From NCBI GenBank assembly GCA_002399345.1, contig DHDL01000035.1, positions 29,237 through 35,935 on the forward strand: a stretch of DNA of 6,699 nucleotides, written 5' to 3'. Under the pieces are notes generated by a model. That model saw only the letters and a list, made by a program, of their open reading frames with translations, had not been told where the DNA came from and made no database searches. The position numbers and the translations under genes are program-made. Source of the stretch: Thermoanaerobacterales bacterium UBA4877 (lineage in GTDB: Bacteria; Bacillota; Thermoanaerobacteria; Thermoanaerobacterales; UBA4877). Of this stretch, positions 5,523 to 6,699 are shown in pieces (position 1 is the stretch's first letter; every line of letters starts with the position of its first letter).

Positions 5523-5918
5523 TCACTCCCCGCCTTTAAATATGTCCCCCAGGACACCGTTTATAAAGGAGCCCGAATTCTCCGTACTATACTTCTTAGC
5601 AATATTCACTGCTTCATTTATGGCCACTTTCTCAGGGATACCGCCGTATTTGATTTCATATACCGCACACCTCAATATTGCCTGATCTACCTTGGCAACC
5701 CTTTCCAGTCTCCATCCTATCAGCTTTGATTTTATTACTCCATCAAGTTCATTTATATGATTGCATGCCCCTTTAAATGTGCACTTAATATAATCCATCT
5801 CGTACCCGGTGCTTTCATCCACATAGTAATTGCTTAACATTAAATCAGGGTCTTCACCGGTGAGTTCATAACCGTATAACAACTTTACAACATCTTCTCT
5901 TGCCGTCCTTCTATTCAT
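5523..5918 (-). CDS. nusB: Transcription antitermination factor NusB
   Basis: NusB binds boxA RNA together with ribosomal protein S10 and supports processive transcription of rRNA operons. The product is 131 residues, normal for the all-helical family. It starts with [18 protein letters not shown], the RNA-binding N-terminal helix. The core [21 protein letters not shown] (71-91) and the C-terminal [17 protein letters not shown] with FINGVLGDI (118-126) are diagnostic. The ATG at 5918 has GGAGG six bases upstream; that site overlaps the stop of the preceding gene, which ends three bases before the ATG. The stop codon is part of the folD ribosome binding region. A position between a DUF2273/AmaP pair and folD-xseA-xseB-ispA is common in Firmicutes. 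Confidence 0.97.
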   Translation of the reverse strand: MNRRTAREDVVKLLYGYELTGEDPDLMLSNYYVDESTGYEMDYIKCTFKGACNHINELDGVIKSKLIGWRLERVAKVDQAILRCAVYEIKYGGIPEKVAINEAVNIAKKYSTENSGSFINGVLGDIFKGGE

Positions 5919-5921
5919 ATA

Positions 5922-6134
5922 TTACCTCCGAGTCAAAAAACGATCTAAAAAATCTCGCAAATCCACATTATTATCTATAACCTTACCTATAAAAAATCCT
6001 ATTATTATACATGCCAATATAAAAACAGTTTTCCAAAAGCCCAAGGTAACAACAAGAATCGCAAAAATCAATCCAAGGATCATACCGACTATCTTGCCGA
6101 AATGCTTTTCAAGTATCTCATACAACCTGTCCAT
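5922..6134 (-). CDS. DUF2273-family small membrane protein
   Basis: A 70-residue protein with two hydrophobic segments (about 13-32 and 34-52), an amphipathic start (DRLYEILEKHFGK) and a charged tail (LRDFLDRFLTRR). Size, topology and place directly after amaP match the DUF2273 family, which sits in asp23/amaP clusters. Its role is not established; assistance in placing Asp23-type proteins at the membrane is inferred from context. The ATG at 6134 has a weak GGGG about six bases upstream, ten bases after the amaP stop. The stop overlaps the nusB ribosome binding site. Confidence 0.88.
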   Translation of the reverse strand: MDRLYEILEKHFGKIVGMILGLIFAILVVTLGFWKTVFILACIIIGFFIGKVIDNNVDLRDFLDRFLTRR

Positions 6135-6144
6135 ATCAGCACCC

Positions 6145-6681
6145 CTATTCTACCCTTGTTTTCATATTCACTGTTACATTGTCAATATAAACCTTAACCT
6201 CGGCTACATTTATTCCGGTAACGGATTCCACTTCATTTTTGACAAGTTTTTGAACCTCTACCACAAGCTCGGGTAACTTTATATTAGTAGCAACCACTAG
6301 GTTTATTTTCATCACTGCCCCATCGTTATTCAAAAGAGCCCGTGACTTTACCTCTTTTACACCTTCAATACCCTTTACAGCTCTTTCCGCTATATTTTGA
6401 AGCGTTATGACTGATATCCTGACTTCACCCAGCTGAGTCTGCCGCGAAATACTCCGCCCGCTGCTTTCACCTCTCACGCCCGATAGCATAACCCTTATGC
6501 TTAATATCAGAAAGACAATGCCGATGATGCCGATAATATAGCGGTAAGCGCGAAACATATAAGCAAAATTTTCTATATAATACTCAGGCAAAATATGAAA
6601 ACCCATCATAATGATAACAATTGATATCAAAGACAATACAAGTGAATAAATGATTAATACTATCCTGTCAAGCAATCTCAT
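6145..6681 (-). CDS. amaP: Alkaline shock response membrane anchor protein AmaP
   Basis: AmaP anchors the abundant stress protein Asp23 to the cytoplasmic membrane in Staphylococcus aureus. The 178-residue product has an N-terminal transmembrane hairpin (about 5-29 and 47-67), a short polar linker, and a soluble Asp23-like (DUF322) domain from about 85 to 170. That domain reads GEVRISVITLQNIAERAVKG, then GVKEVKSRALLNNDG, then VYIDNVTVN. The ATG at 6681 has GGAGG ten bases upstream, and an in-frame TAG two codons before the ATG fixes the start. The upstream gene, probably asp23 itself, is outside the window (inference from the usual order). The neighbouring DUF2273 gene supports the call. Confidence 0.92.
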   Translation of the reverse strand: MRLLDRIVLIIYSLVLSLISIVIIMMGFHILPEYYIENFAYMFRAYRYIIGIIGIVFLILSIRVMLSGVRGESSGRSISRQTQLGEVRISVITLQNIAERAVKGIEGVKEVKSRALLNNDGAVMKINLVVATNIKLPELVVEVQKLVKNEVESVTGINVAEVKVYIDNVTVNMKTRVE

Positions 6682-6699
6682 CGGCTAAGCACCTCCATA

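Noticed and set aside
1..6699. CRISPR arrays, insertion sequences, tRNA genes or prophage parts
   Set aside because: No direct repeat array, transposase frame, tRNA cloverleaf or attachment-site duplication was seen on either strand.

Overview
The window reads as one minus-strand locus of a low-to-moderate GC Firmicute, most likely an anaerobic and possibly thermophilic, alkaliphilic or halophilic member of the Clostridia. This rests on the gene order, the strong GGAGG ribosome binding sites, the mix of ATG, GTG and TTG starts, and above all an OLE (Ornate, Large, Extremophilic) noncoding RNA with its partner gene oapA. OLE is known mainly from extremophilic and anaerobic Firmicutes. The species cannot be named from the sequence.

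Transcription order, from high to low coordinates: amaP (alkaline-shock membrane anchor, 6681-6145), a small DUF2273 membrane protein (6134-5922), nusB (5918-5523), folD (5517-4651), xseA (4679-3468), xseB (3475-3239), ispA (3261-2386), a 145-bp spacer with a promoter and two palindromes (2241-2385), OLE RNA (about 2243-1691), oapA (1671-1066), and dxs (1073 to beyond the window edge). From nusB to ispA the genes overlap or abut, which is typical of a translationally coupled operon. dxs starts inside the last codons of oapA. No gene lies on the plus strand.

The locus brings together cell-envelope stress proteins (AmaP, DUF2273), transcription antitermination (NusB), one-carbon folate metabolism (FolD), DNA repair (exonuclease VII, XseA and XseB) and isoprenoid precursor and chain synthesis (Dxs, IspA). 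The OLE RNA-OapA membrane ribonucleoprotein, linked to tolerance of Mg2+, cold and alcohol stress in Bacillus halodurans, is inserted between ispA and dxs, its known position.

The OLE RNA is bounded by a perfect 11-bp terminal helix (1693-1703 with 2229-2239). It has its own TTGTAA-17-TATAAT promoter, whose predicted start falls a few bases before that helix. Two adjacent perfect 14-bp palindromes overlap the promoter and are candidate operators. The helix is followed by a U6 tract and then at once by the oapA ribosome binding site.

Two enzymes show notable sequence departures. FolD has Ile at the position of the catalytic Lys of the YxxxK motif, which predicts loss of cyclohydrolase activity. 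IspA lacks about ten residues of the conserved loop after its second Asp-rich motif.
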